Shown: positions 22,209 through 33,514 of the stretch, piece by piece
How the letters are laid out: every line of letters starts with the position of its first letter
How positions within the stretch are numbered: position 1 is the stretch's first letter
Assembly: GCA_015680685.1 (NCBI GenBank)
Contig: MNCI01008925.1
Coordinates: forward strand, 804,671-868,670
Source of the DNA: Gnetum montanum
Taxonomy: Eukaryota; Streptophyta; Gnetopsida; Gnetales; Gnetaceae
DNA length: 64,000 bases
Direction of reading: 5' to 3'
Position numbers and translations under genes: made by a program
The notes under the pieces: model-generated
What the model was told of the DNA's origin: nothing
Seen by the model: the letters and a program-made list of their open reading frames with translations, nothing else
Database searches by the model: none

Positions 22209-24310
22209 TTATTCAAATGGGGGGTATCCCCCATAACTAAACGATTGAGTATGGTGAGGATTAATAAATAAAAAGTTGGAATCCTTGCATGTTGGACGTA
22301 TTAGGATCTGGTCATATTCAAACCATTGGGTGTCTTTTGATGTGGTGGTTGGAATGTACCCCGAATGGGGTTCACACACTTGATTACAGTAAACATAGAG
22401 GGGCAATTTATAAGATGTAGTCAATTGATGAGTGATTGACCCACTATGGCACTCGTGACCGTAAGATGATATGCAAAGATCGATCTGTCTCCCTCGATGG
22501 ATATATTCATTGGGCCATATGGTTGTTGAAGTATTTATTGATGGCCCAGAAAAAGTAACACAAGGCATTGGGTTCAAGGAGGGAGCTGCACTACAGTGTT
22601 GGACTTGTGCTGGGTTGGAAGGTGTAGTGGGCTCGGAATTGTGCTATCCCTTCTTATGGTCATGTCTAAAGAAGGGACACCTATGATGTTGTGGAGGATT
22701 CCCACTACTATTGACAATAGCAACACAAGTAACATTCGTGGGTTGGGTTCATGAGAATTTTGAAATTGAGGAGAAGTGCAAGGTATCCAAGGTGGTGGTT
22801 GTGTTGGAGAGGATATGGGTTGATAGTATTGGGGAGAATGATAATAATGTGGTGAGATAGAGGATGATGACCTGGTTGGGGAAATAGGATGTTGGACTTG
22901 ATAAGCACTTAGGTTTGGATGATATGAAAGATGTAACCGGTTTAAGGGTGGCCTCCCCCATGACTGGGATTGTTGCCACTATGATCGANATGACCTGGTT
23001 GGGGAAATAGGATGTTGGACTTGATAAGCACTTAGGTTTGGATGATATGAAAGATGTAACCGGTTTAAGGGTGGCCTCCCCCATGACTGGGATTGTTGCC
23101 ACTATGATCGAACACAATATCTTTGTACGAACTCTAGGTGTAACACCCTTCTCCAATGCTCTTGTAAATGTGACAAGATTGGACATTGGCCCTTGGGGTG
23201 ATTGTACAGGCAAATGTTGCATTGATATGTATGATTGGCAGTTAAGCTCTTATTCTCTTCTACCCTTCTTTTCGATTGTCTAAGGGTATTTTGTCTTGCT
23301 TCTTGGTTCTTCATGACTCTACCTCCAATAATGTTGGCATATTCTCCACATTTTTTATGCATCCATTCCATCATCTTATTGATCTTTGCCTTAATTTCGT
23401 TTAATGATTGTAGTGTTGGCAAAGATGGTTCCACCTCCTTGGGGTGAGTTGATTTCTCCTCTTCATAATCATGGGCCCTTGTTGATTTTTGGGCCTGTTG
23501 AGATTTCTCAGCATTCTCCAATTTAGCTAACTCCCCTTCTTTTGCTACCGGCTTAATAAGCTCTTGGAGTTGGTGAATTTGTAGCTCATATAGTTGACCC
23601 TGGGCGTACATCCCTAGGGTCTCCCTTGTTTCATTACAGAGCCCATCTATGATATGGTACATTAGCCTTTCCTCGGAGAACTCATGGCCTGGGCAGTTGT
23701 TTAACAATGCATAATATCTATCTAAGGCCATGTCCAAGGGTTCATGTTGTGCTTGTTTCCACTCTTGGATTTGTTTCCTCAAGGATGACACTCTCGCATA
23801 GGTTTGATATCTTTCGTTGAAGAGATCTACCATTGTTCGCCAACGTCAAATTGATTTTGGTTTTAACGACCTATACCATACTTTTTCTTGGCCAACGAGT
23901 GTCATAGAAAAGAGCTTAAGTTTCTACCACCCATTATCAATGTTGTTCCAAGCACAGGCATCGTAGAAGGCTTGCAAATGTTGTTGCGGATCTAAATCGT
24001 AGCCTCCTAAAAACTTAGGAAAGTTGTTTAAGTCAAGCCTGGGTAGATGGCTTTCCTTGCAATGCATGTGGGATATTCGAACAACCTCTTGTATTTCCGT
24101 TAGGCTTGTAGTGGCTAGTAGGGGTTCATCATCACTGGGTAGGTTATGCATTCGTGAGTTGGGATGATGTTGTCTTCGTTTATGTTTATAGGAAACCCCT
24201 ACATCAGATTGGGTACTCCAAACTTCATCTTCATCATTGTATAATTTATTAGTTCTCCAATGAATTGCCTTTCTAGTTGTTTTGTTATCATAGTCTTGTG
24301 AGAGAGACAT
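22209..24310 (-). pseudogene. Element 4 gag (protease-less type)
   Basis: Minus-strand ATG at 24310 (MSLSQDYDNK). The gag core includes HLQAFYDACAWNNIDNGW, SLRKQIQEWKQAQHEPLD, ERLMYHIIDGLCNETRETLG and YAQGQLYEL (24000-23560). A Lys/Glu-rich stretch and a zinc knuckle CNICLYNHPKGQC (about 23225-23185) follow, then a Pro/Ser/His-rich tail ending FSYGGYPPFE and stop at 22209. Stops, shifts and an assembly duplication at 22868-23111 break it. Its core is related to the gag of elements 1 and 2, but the N-terminal domain differs and no protease follows. Element 3 has the same gag type. Confidence 0.5.
22868..23111. repeat. Adjacent 121-bp direct duplication around a single N
   Basis: Bases 22868-22988 (beginning TGACCTGGTTGGGG, ending ACTATGATCGA) are repeated at 22991-23111, separated by 'na' at 22989-22990. 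The copies look identical. This is most simply an unmerged contig overlap in the assembly, not biology. Confidence 0.5.
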
Positions 24311-24427
24311 TGTGTGTGAATTTGTGTGTGACTTAATTGAAATTAATTTTCTTTCCTAAAAGATGTATCGTGGATACTTTGTTACAATGATCTTGTATGA
24401 TGTAACTAATCTAAATAACTAGCACCG

Positions 24428-24445
24428 TCCCCGAAAACGGTGCCA
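24428..24445 (-). other. Primer-binding site of element 4, tRNA-Asp type
   Basis: The minus strand reads TGGCACCGTTTTCGGGGA one base inside the 5' LTR. It is a diverged match to the tRNA-Asp complement. Confidence 0.5.
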
Positions 24446-24446
24446 A

Positions 24447-25182
24447 TGATGAGTGGCAAGGTACCCCTACACTCAACCATACGAATACGGGCGTTTCACG
24501 CATGATCCGGTCAAACTCCGCAGACGGGCTAGTTGTGGTATCTAGTTAGTTACTCGTTGATTGTAGTTTGTTGTCTTCCCACCTAGACTAGTATATGCTT
24601 TGTCATGTATGGTTTAGTCCAAAGTGAGGTGTATGATGTGTTCCTAAACTAATGCTACTCCTGGAGATAATGGAAAGTAATCTTAGCTAAGCTAGGAGGG
24701 TAAAGCAAGAGAGGAAGCTAAGCTAAGAGGAGATAGGGAAAGAGAATCTAAACTAGCCTAAATGGATGAGCATCCATTCCTTAATCATTTGTACACATCT
24801 TGGACCTCGTGCACGACTACTACTAGGATTACCAAGCACAAATCCTACGTACGCTACTAGGTTATCAAGTAGTCACACTTAAATGCTCGTGATTAAGTTG
24901 TACTCGTTCCATGTTTAAGGAGTTGAGGGTGAAGAGATATTAACTATGAAAGCAATACATAACAATAACAATTAAATAATTAAACTAAGTGAATGCTGCA
25001 ATGATGAAGTAATCTCGATCTTTATTTCTGATCATGTATGTGTCTAAGTATGTCACACTCGAATAAAAGATGTCGTACAATTACAATCATCATAGTGCGA
25101 GCATGCACTGAGAAATAATTCTAACTCTAAGAAGGAAAAACTACAAGAGTTTGGGTAAGGGACTAAGAACTAATGTGGAAAC
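24447..25182 (-). mobile_element. Element 4 5' LTR, inner piece
   Basis: Adjoins the PBS and aligns with the 3' LTR at 19250-19985. It is interrupted after GAAAC (25178-25182) by the solo LTR and continues at 28273. Confidence 0.5.
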
Positions 25183-25852
25183 TGTTGGCACATTTTTACC
25201 ATTTCATGGAACAGGTGGACTTATTTGCAAATGGTGAGGTACAGAATCCTAATGAACTGAAATTGTTCAAGGAGGATTATGTTCTTTCTTGTAAAGAATT
25301 CTGCAACAGTTAATTAACCATGAAGTTGGAATAGAAATGAAAATGTTGCTGAATTGAATGTTTTGAAAATCAAGGGATAATGACATTGCAATTGGGAATG
25401 TTGGCATGAGGGTTTATCTAGAGTCAAAAGAAAATGGTGTATCAATTGTAGATATCTCTCTAGCTTATGATAGAGTAGCTCTAGTTACTTTTTCTGTAAT
25501 AAAGTGCAGAGAAGATGAATATGGAATCGGCCTTGATATAACTGGGATTACATTCGAGGTGCCACAAATTAAAATGTGAGAGTACAACTCCACTTATGCA
25601 TTCGGTTGTATACGCATACATATATTTATATATCAACCCATGCATCAAATCCATGGTTATTATCTTTACTACTATGATATAAATAACAATAAAATATAAT
25701 ATTGATTTAAAAAGGGAATTTATGCAACAATTGTTCAAAGTCCTATGAGAATTGAACACTTGTCAATTGAAATGGTGGTTATAACCACCACAAAGGCCAC
25801 TTGTCAACTACAACCTCTTTATCTCCACAATGGCCACTTGTCAACTAAATGG

Positions 25853-25862
25853 GACACGTGTC
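25853..25862. promoter_or_regulatory. G-box palindrome, left of the minisatellite
   Basis: GACACGTGTC contains the CACGTG core bound by plant bHLH/bZIP factors. An identical copy lies at 26855-26864, so the array is bracketed by two G-boxes. Factor binding here is inference. Confidence 0.5.
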
Positions 25863-25886
25863 AACTGCAACTTGTTTCTCTCCATG

Positions 25887-26852
25887 GTGAACACTTGGCA
25901 ACTAAATGAAGACACTTGGCAAATGCATGAAGACACTTGGCAACTACATGAAGACACTTGGCAACTACATGAAGACACTTGGCAACTGCATGAAGACACT
26001 TGGCAACTGCATGAAGACACTTGGCAACTGCATGAAGACACTTGGCAACTGCATGAAGACACTTGGCAACTGCATGAAGACACTTGGCAACTGCATGAAG
26101 ACACTTGGCAACTGCATGAAGACACTTGGCAACTGCATGAAGACACTTGGCAACTGCATGAAGACACTTGGCAACTGCATGAAGACACTTGGCAACTGCA
26201 TGAAGACACTTGGCAACTGCATGAAGACACTTGGCAACTGCATGAAGACACTTGGCAACTGCATGAAGACACTTGGCAACTGCATGAAGACACTTGGCAA
26301 CTGCATGAAGACACTTGGCAACTGCATGAAGACACTTGGCAACTGCATGAAGACACTTGGCAACTGCATGAAGACACTTGGCAACTGCATGAAGACACTT
26401 GGCAACTGCATGAAGACACTTGGCAACTGCATGAAGACACTTGGCAACTGCATGAAGACACTTGGCAACTGCATGAAGACACTTGGCAACTGCATGAAGA
26501 CACTTGGCAACTGCATGAAGACACTTGGCAACTGCATGAAGACACTTGGCAACTGCATGAAGACACTTGGCAACTGCATGAAGACACTTGGCAACTGCAT
26601 GAAGACACTTGGCAACTGCATGAAGACACTTGGCAACTGCATGAAGACACTTGGCAACTGCATGAAGACACTTGGCAACTGCATGAAGACACTTGGCAAC
26701 TGCATGAAGACACTTGGCAACTGCATGAAGACACTTGGCAACTGCATGAAGACACTTGGCAACTGCATGAAGACACTTGGCAACTGCATGAAGACACTTG
26801 GCAACTGCATGAAGACACTTGGCAACTGCATGAAGACACTTGGCAACTACAT
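25887..26852. repeat. Minisatellite, 46 copies of a 21-bp unit
   Basis: The unit contains ACACTTGGCAACTGCATGAA. From 25887 to 26852 the spacing is exactly 21 bp, giving 966 bp or 46 units. Variants occur only in the first few and the last copies; the interior copies look identical. Looser CACTTGTCAACT copies lie upstream (25798-25850). Since 21 is a multiple of 3 and several frames lack stops, long artefactual ORFs cross it on both strands. Confidence 0.5.
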
Positions 26853-26854
26853 GG

Positions 26855-26864
26855 GACACGTGTC
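26855..26864. promoter_or_regulatory. G-box palindrome, right of the minisatellite
   Basis: GACACGTGTC, a second copy of the element at 25853, begins two bases after the last 21-bp unit and lies about 200 bp upstream of the TATA box. Confidence 0.5.
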
Positions 26865-27063
26865 AGATGCAGCATTTTTATCTCTTTTGTGGTTGAAACC
26901 ACCCAAAGTTGTTGTAACTTACCTAACTTGTTGGGCAAGTAACCTCCTAACTTGTTGGCCAAGTAATCTCCTAATTGGTTGGCCAAGTTACTTGGGAGAG
27001 AAGTTAGGTGAGATATTTTTAAGATATTTTTGAAAATGTAACTTCCCTACCTACCTTGGAATC

Positions 27064-27073
27064 CTATAAATAG
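27064..27073 (+). promoter_or_regulatory. TATA box of the solo LTR
   Basis: CTATAAATAG, the usual plant LTR promoter core, about 210 bp downstream of the minisatellite. Confidence 0.5.
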
Positions 27074-28272
27074 GCTTCAAGGGTCAAGGAGGAAAGAACA
27101 TCACATCAAGGAGCATCATCATCACACTTGGAAGATTTGTAAAGAAGATTGTTTGCAAGATGGCTTGCTAGAATAAAGATTTCAGCCTCTTTGTCATGGT
27201 CCTGTGAGTTATGCATTTCATTTTTGTTTTGTTTTAATTGCTTAGCTAGTGGTTTAGGTAGTATCATTCTTGGCAAGTAATTTTGGGATTTTTAGATTGC
27301 TCTTATTGTTCTTGTTGCCCAATAGGAATTTCTGTTAAAATTTTGCCATAGAAGCGCTTGTGTTCAAAAAGCCTTGAGAGCATTTTAGTAGTAAATTTCG
27401 TTATTGTGCAACGTTTGGGAACTGCTATTGGATTGTTGGAAGAGAGCCTCTGTTTGTAGTCACGCCGTGGAACAATTTGGTAGTCGAGAGGGTTCAGAAA
27501 ATCTTTGGTATTTTGATGGGACCAGAATAGCTTCTTTTTATCTTTAGAGTGATTTTCCGTGTTATTTCAATCAGAAATTGTCAAGTCTTTTAAAGGTTCT
27601 GTTTAAATGCAATCGTTGACATCTACTGTCTAGCCAAAATGGAGTCTCGTACATGGTAGTTTACGCAGCAATTTTTGGTAGTACAGTAGGATTGTCTTGA
27701 AGATATTGCTTGTTTGAGTCTTGGAAGTTTGAACAATTCATAGATATTGAATTTGGAATAGCTTTATTGCGAAGTGTTTACTCGTGTCATTTTACCTTGT
27801 TTAAATATTTGAGGTCCACACAAATCTGCTTTCTTTTCTTTCTGTCTATTTCCTTTGAATCTTGCTCTATTTCTAGTTTTCTTGTGGAACTATATATCTC
27901 TCTCTGGGGAAAATTAGGAGTAGATTTGCGGAGTTGTGCTCAAATGTTTATGCAAAATTTTACTTGTTACAAGCAGGTATTATAGGGACCGCATAGACTA
28001 GGTAGTTTGAACAAAATAGGAAACTCTCAATAACTCACAGTACTTGATAAAGTTGGCTGAATCTCTTAAAGTAAGTCATTTGTATTTCACACACACGCAA
28101 TCATTACATTGCACACAACCGCACGCCGCAACAGCACACACACATACTCACATTAACTACTGAGTTATTTGGAGGTATCTGAGCCTTGGTATTGCCAGAG
28201 ACCAGCGGGCACCTAAATCCTGTTCGAGGACACTCGTTGGCGGTCGCGTCCCAAACGGTCGCCAACAGAAAC

Positions 28273-28437
28273 CAAGGGCACCGCCTCTTATTTATAGGCA
28301 AGGAGATAGGCCGCAATATTGCGTATGCGATATCACATTAGGTTGCAATATCGGGTATCCAATATCAAAGGTTCAATAACGGGACTCATCATATAACAGG
28401 GGTTCGATAATAGGACCTAACAGACCATGACTCATCA
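28273..28437 (-). mobile_element. Element 4 5' LTR, outer piece
   Basis: Continues the LTR after the solo-LTR insertion with CTTATTTATAGGC and GATATC-like words, ending GACTCATCA before the TSD CTTAG. Confidence 0.5.
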
Positions 28438-28659
28438 CTTAGTATTGTATCCTTTTCATGAACCATTAAATCATTTAGATATAATGTACATGACTAAGAA
28501 TTCATAATGCCAACAACTTTGTAGATTAGAAGTCAAGTTCATTTTACTTAAATATTTGTATATTTTAATTTTGATTTTTGTTGAATCTTCTTTGTGCACA
28601 TTGTTAGGACATACAATCATGAATGTTTTGAGTTCAATACCTCATGATATAATTAGAAT

Positions 28660-29441
28660 GGGGTTGGTATTGGAACCCAAATTTAAAGTGAAAAAAATAC
28701 TTACCCCAAGACACACGTAGTCAAATTAGAACTTTATAGGGGGTGTGGGACCCCACAAATAATATTTGTATTAAGCAAAATATTCAAAGGACATTACATC
28801 CTTAACACTTAGTAGAAAACATCGATAACATGGAAAGGAAAAGCTTTCTAATTTTAAGGATATCTACTTAGGTGTACAACCTTACAATTAATACTTTGAA
28901 AACTTAAGAGAAGAAGATGGTCCCTATTCTAACATTTACATCATTTCCAATATCTATGCTTAAACTTAAAATAGTGAAAGGATCTAAGGTAGCAATATTA
29001 TTCATTAGCAAAATACTAATTTTTATAGAAAAGAAAGATCTAATAAATAATGATTATATATATTGTCAATAGCAATTTACCTTATGTCAAGAATCTTTGC
29101 CATTAATGTTAATTCACTTGTACACATAAGGCAAATCTATAATGTTAACTCAAAGATAAAACTAATGTTGACAAGCAAATTATAACCAATGCTTTTGTTA
29201 TTTTACGTTCAAGCACATTAGCTAAAAATTATGTAAATATTGTTATGATCCATCCATACTAACAATCAATTTTCCACTTTTTTTATTTTTCAAAATTTGG
29301 TAAGGTTGTAGATTTGACGATCCTAAAATTGGACTTTTTGTTTCCATTTCCATGTTGTTTTAAGCATGCAATGTACTTTGAATTTTTTGAGTATCACTTA
29401 CACGATATATGTATAATCAAATTATTTTGGGTTCCAACCCC
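28660..29441. repeat. Dispersed AT-rich repeat, relative of 38580-38890
   Basis: Non-coding. Parts resemble 38580-38890 in the same order: 'ctacttaggtgtacaaccttac' versus 'ctacgtaggtatatagccttac', and 'tgcttaaacttaaaatagtgaaagg' versus 'tgcttgaacttaaaatagtaaaagg'. It is bordered by TTGGTATTGGAACCC and GGGTTCCAACCCC, a possible inverted pair. The class is uncertain: non-autonomous DNA element or LINE-end derived. Confidence 0.5.
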
Positions 29442-29886
29442 TTAAATTAAAAATAAATAAATAAACAAACTTTAAAAGCAATTATCAAAGTTCCCTCCCA
29501 ATAAAAAGTTTGCATTCCATTGTTTAAAGAATTGTTGGTATTTTTAGGCTTTCGCATAGGGGTTTAGTTTAGGTTTAAACCTACACCCAACTTCATGTCA
29601 TCATAAACCAATCTCTGAAATTTTTTAAAAAATCAAAATTTGGTTCATTTCAGCACTTTTGTTCCATGTCAAAGAGCAGCTGATATCTTAGGCTTGAGCA
29701 TATTTCGCTTGCATTCAGCTAACAGTGAAAGCGTGTAAATCACATCACGTCTGTGCCATGAAATTTTTGTTGCGGCCCTACCACTACAGGAATTTTTGTA
29801 GCATCCTGGATTGATGCAGTTTACACCGACTCGTCACTTTTAAGTCCACTCTTAAAGGCCAACTCTGGTAGATAGTAGTACTCAAT

Positions 29887-29896
29887 TCTCTATAAA
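29887..29896 (+). promoter_or_regulatory. Putative TATA box of the LRAT-domain gene
   Basis: CTATAAAAAT lies about 165 bp before the start codon at 30059, leaving room for a 5' UTR of ordinary length. This is a sequence match only. Confidence 0.5.
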
Positions 29897-30058
29897 AATG
29901 TGGTTATGCTGTTCAATTGGTTGCCTTGCTTTCCTTCCTTCGTAATTGGATTTCAGATCTATTGCAGGGCCTGGGTTGCATTTGGGAATTCTGTTCGGTG
30001 ACCATCAATACCTGATTTAAAAATTTTCATCATTCGTTAGCAGAGCTGAAGAAGAAGA

Positions 30059-33000
30059 ATGGGTCTTTTTTCTAACAGAATTGAGAGGTCCGAACTCAGG
30101 CCTGCTGACCATGTTTACTCATGGAGGAGAGCCTACACATACGCTCATCATGGTCTGCAATCCCTTGCCCTTTTTTTTTTCGCTTAGGTTTCAACTTTTA
30201 TATTTTGGGGATTCTTTTATATAAATTTATTTTTCTTGGAGTATAGTTCTTCTTGTTACATTGGATCTGTTCAATTCATGTTTGCCGGGTTTTCAATATA
30301 ATTCTTGATTTAGTAAGCATCATTTGTGGTGATAAGTTCCACTTTGTTTTTCTTGAAACTTTATTGTATGTGTTTTTAGATCTGAATGTTAATTTGAGAG
30401 AGTAATAGGTAAGTCAGAGAATTCTTTCGTAGGTTATACGATTTTTATCTGCACTGCGCATTCAATTTATCTAGCAAATAGGGCAATCGATCTTCCTGAA
30501 AATTTGTCCTGATACTAGGTTTCGTGGTACATCTCGTGGCACCCACATTTTTATCATTTAATTGATTTGGCAAGAAACATTCCAAAACCTGAACGCGGAA
30601 TCAACAAGGCCTTTTCTTTTTTCCTTTTCAGTATTTACCATGATTGCTGACTGGCATTTTATTTTCTTTACACCAACATGTTGTTACAGAATGTTCTGCT
30701 TTTTTTTCCTTTGTTGCCTTTCCGACAGATAGTTTTCAGCTGTTTGCCTACGTCTAAGTTGGGGTTCAGTGGGTTGGTTTTCAGTTGTTTGTGTATCACC
30801 TTGGGATAGCATCCATTGTTCTGAGAAAGAGCCTCATCACCCAGAGGCCCAATGCTTATTCCTCAAAGCAGTCCTGGGAAGCTTGGTAGATGAGCAAAAG
30901 CCTAACTCCTTTTCAAGTGGTTGCAGATAGTTAACAAAAGCAAATACTTTGGAGTTTTTACTACAAAATAAAGTGTAAAAAAATCCAGGATTATTGAAAG
31001 GCAAGATTGGTTTGGTTTTTACAATGTGCATCTCTTGATGTTGTAGCGCAAAAGAATATGACAGTGTGATGTTCTCTACGTATGGAATTTTTTGCCAACA
31101 TAAAAGAGGAGAGTGAATGATTTCTTACTCTCAAAGTAAAATGAGTTAACAATGTGACAATTCTGAACAGATTCAAAGCTAGAAGTCTTGGAGAAAAAGG
31201 AAGATCCTGCTTTCTGTAAAATTTGAATGCTTGTGTCCAATACCTTGTGTTGCAATTTCTAGGTTTCAACACATTATTTAAAGTTTGTAGGAAGTTAAGG
31301 AATATAGAAGTGGACAAGATGTGGCATGGAGATTGATTATGCAAATGTTGGACACATGTTCTTGCAAGAGCAATATAATAGAATTTGTAAACACAGATGG
31401 AGATTCAATAATGTAAAGGGATGTCACAATGCATAAAAGAAGCCAGAACAAGGAAGTAGAGGTCTTACTATGTTGTTCGGTATGATGTATTACATTAAGC
31501 TGTAAAATTTCCAATATAGAGAGTACTTAAAGAAAATTATTTGAATAAAAGACTAGAAGCTGAGCAACATGCGTGAATTTGTAACTTTTTTGCTTGCAAA
31601 TTTGTTGTTGGCATCGCTTGGAAGGTTATAAAACTTTTGTGAAGAACACGATAGATGTTTCTGTCGTAATTAGGAAGGATATAGTTTTTAGGTAATCAGG
31701 GCGGAACACTATCATTTCATATTCTGTATCATGCCAAGTGACCTACCCTTCTGGTAAAGTGAGACTAATTTCGACCAATAAAAAATAGAGCACATACAGT
31801 ATAGCATTAATTTATCACATTAGATTATTCTATATAAATCTTGAGCTTTGGATCGTCATCCCAGCAAGAAATACACAGTAGGATGTCAGATGCAATCAGA
31901 TAATAGCATTAAGGTACTACTAATCTTTCCTTTTGGTAACACTAGGGTAAGATTTTTGCCATTTCCAGGCAATGCTTCTTCTTTTAAGCATGTGTTCACT
32001 TTAGGGAGATGTCTTCCTCCAGCTGAATTTTCTACAGCTCAAGTGGTACCTATTCATCCTCTATTATGTCATTTGCCTTCCCATGTCATCTGCTTTACAG
32101 TGTTTTCAAGGTACTCGCTGCATGTCCTTGTTTCTCTCTTCTAATAATAAAAATTCAGCACTTTGTGGTGGTAATGGGTTATTATAGAGCTGACATTAGG
32201 GAAAAACGTTGAAACAAATTGTTGACCTATTTAGGGTTTCCATCTATAAACATCGTAGCAGAGTGTGATCTGGAATGTGATTAAGGACACTATTTGTGAA
32301 GTGATTTTCTTAGGGTAATTTTTTCTACTTTATTTGATCATGGTTAGAGAACAAATGAAGTTGTGAAGGTCTACATGGCTCTTATGAAACTTGTCTGATG
32401 CCATTTGGATTGCTGCATAGGTTGCTGTTGAAATATTCTTTTTTTTTCTTTTGGGTTTTTGATTCTATTTTGTTTTTTTAATGCTTTCAAGAACGTGAAA
32501 TGATTATTTTCTGCACCCTTTTCTTGAAAGTAAAATTTTTTGCTCTGAAAAACAGGCATCTATATTGGTAATAATAAGGTGGTCCATTTTACAAGAGGGG
32601 ACGGTCAAGAACTAGGGAGTGGAAATTTTCTTGATGAATTTGTCTCCAGTTCAATGCCTAATCCCATATGCGGCACATGTCCTGATTGTGGTTTCAAAAG
32701 AGAAAACAGTGGGGTCATCCTTTCTTGTTTGGATTGCTTTCTACAAGGTGGACGACTTTATCGGTTTGAATATGGTGTATCGCAAGCTAATTTTTTGGCC
32801 AAACCTCGTGGAGGGACCTGCACACTGGCAGAATCAGATGCACCTGACATTGTTCTCCATCGTGTAATGTACCTTCTCCTCAAAGGATTTGGAAATTACG
32901 ATATTTTCACAAATAACTGTGAAGATTTTGCGATATATTGCAAGACAGGGCTTCTTGTTCTGGACAATACTTCATTTGGAAGAAGTGGACAGGCTACTTC

Positions 33001-33514
33001 ATTTATTGGTATATATGTGGCAACTGTACTTTCTTCTCCTTTACGATTTTTTATAGCTGGTTCACTGATTACAACTGCAGCTGCTGCTGGGCTATATTCG
33101 TTAAGCAGGTATGCTACGGACATTGGAATAAGGACTGATAAATATAAAGTAGCTGTGGAAGACTTGCATGAAAATCTTGGCTGGGCAACAATCGAGGAGA
33201 ATACAGTGCCTGATAATCCATCTTCAGAAGTGCATGAAACTGGAAACATGGCTCCGAACAGTAAGCCCTCTGAAGTGCATGAAACAGGAAACGTGGCTCC
33301 GAACAGCAACTCTTCTGAAGTGCATGAAACTGGAAACATGTCTCCAAACAGTAATTCTTCTGGAAGCCAAACTAGCCATATGGCTCCAAACAACAATTCG
33401 TCTGAAAACCAAGAAACTAGCAACATAGCTCCAAACAATAATCCTTCAGACGGGCAAGCAACTACGAAGATGATTGAGAATTGTTTGGAAGATAATGCTT
33501 TAAAGAAACACTGA
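30059..33514 (+). CDS. LRAT/NC-domain-containing protein, two exons (30059-30152, 32556-33514)
   Basis: Exon 1 starts at ATG 30059 (MGLFSNRIERSELRPADHVY) and ends in a split Gly codon at 30152 before GT. Exon 2 begins at 32556 after AACAG and runs to TGA 33512-33514, giving about 350 residues with a 2,403-bp intron. The LRAT (NlpC/P60-like) fold is evident: HHGIYIGNNKVVHF carries the catalytic His region, and NCEDFAIYCKTG carries the catalytic Cys. A Cys-rich insert (CGTCPDCGF, LSCLDCF) is typical of plant NC-domain proteins. Hydrophobic segments follow (about residues 205-255), probably membrane-anchoring. The C-terminus is an Asn/Ser-rich repeat. Homologues are thiol acyltransferase- or hydrolase-like proteins, mostly of unknown substrate in plants. 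No internal stops or shifts, so it is probably functional. Confidence 0.5.
30153..32555 (+). other. Intron of the LRAT-domain gene
   Basis: Bounded by GT (30153) and AG (32555). T-rich with no convincing extra exon. A segment at about 30829-30920 resembles 35935-36000 (AATGCTTATT..., TTGGTAGATGAGCAAAAGCC), a short dispersed repeat. Confidence 0.5.
33224..33468 (+). repeat. 15-residue (45-bp) coding repeats in the LRAT-domain protein tail
   Basis: SEVHETGNMAPNSKP is followed by SEVHETGNVAPNSNS, SEVHETGNMSPNSNS, a degenerate SGSQ...HMAPNNNS copy and SENQETSNIAPNNNP. The first three units are closest to each other, and decay increases toward the C-terminus. Confidence 0.5.

Larger units (their letters stand above)
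25183..28267 (+). mobile_element. Unrelated 3,085-bp solo LTR with internal minisatellite, TSD GAAAC
   Basis: Termini are TGTTGGC at 25183 and GCCAACA at 28267, a perfect 7-bp inverted pair, flanked by GAAAC on both sides (25178-25182 and 28268-28272). Removing it restores the LTR of element 4. It contains a minisatellite, then a TATA box, then about 1.2 kb of R/U5-like sequence. TG...CA ends with a 5-bp TSD and no coding content fit a solo LTR. The orientation is given by the TATA box. The family is not recognised. Confidence 0.5.
19250..28437 (-). mobile_element. Element 4: Athila-like non-autonomous element (gag + deleted ORF2), minus strand, with nested solo LTR
   Basis: TSD CTTAG at 19245-19249 and 28438-28442. 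On the minus strand the order is 5' LTR (24447-28437, split by an insertion), PBS, gag without protease, non-coding region, ORF2 reduced to its two ends, PPT-like tract and 3' LTR (19250-20196). No pol genes. Confidence 0.5.

Noticed and set aside
22749-23222. 157-codon minus-strand ORF with a duplicated internal block and an unknown residue
   Set aside because: It spans the N at 22989 and the duplicated contig end, and overlaps gag in another frame. It is an assembly artefact.
25887-26852. CRISPR-like regular array
   Set aside because: Units are head-to-tail with no variable spacers, and the DNA is a plant retroelement. It is a minisatellite.
25830-27033. Very long ORFs of repeated 7-residue units across the minisatellite, on both strands
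   Set aside because: A 21-bp unit without stops in several frames opens long ORFs on both strands automatically. They have no domain, lie inside an LTR U3, and begin at arbitrary ATGs.
32579-33514. LRAT-domain gene starting at GTG 32579 as a single-exon gene
   Set aside because: The reading frame continues upstream to a clean AG acceptor at 32555, and a matching exon with ATG and GT donor lies at 30059-30152. The His motif of the domain is completed only by joining them.
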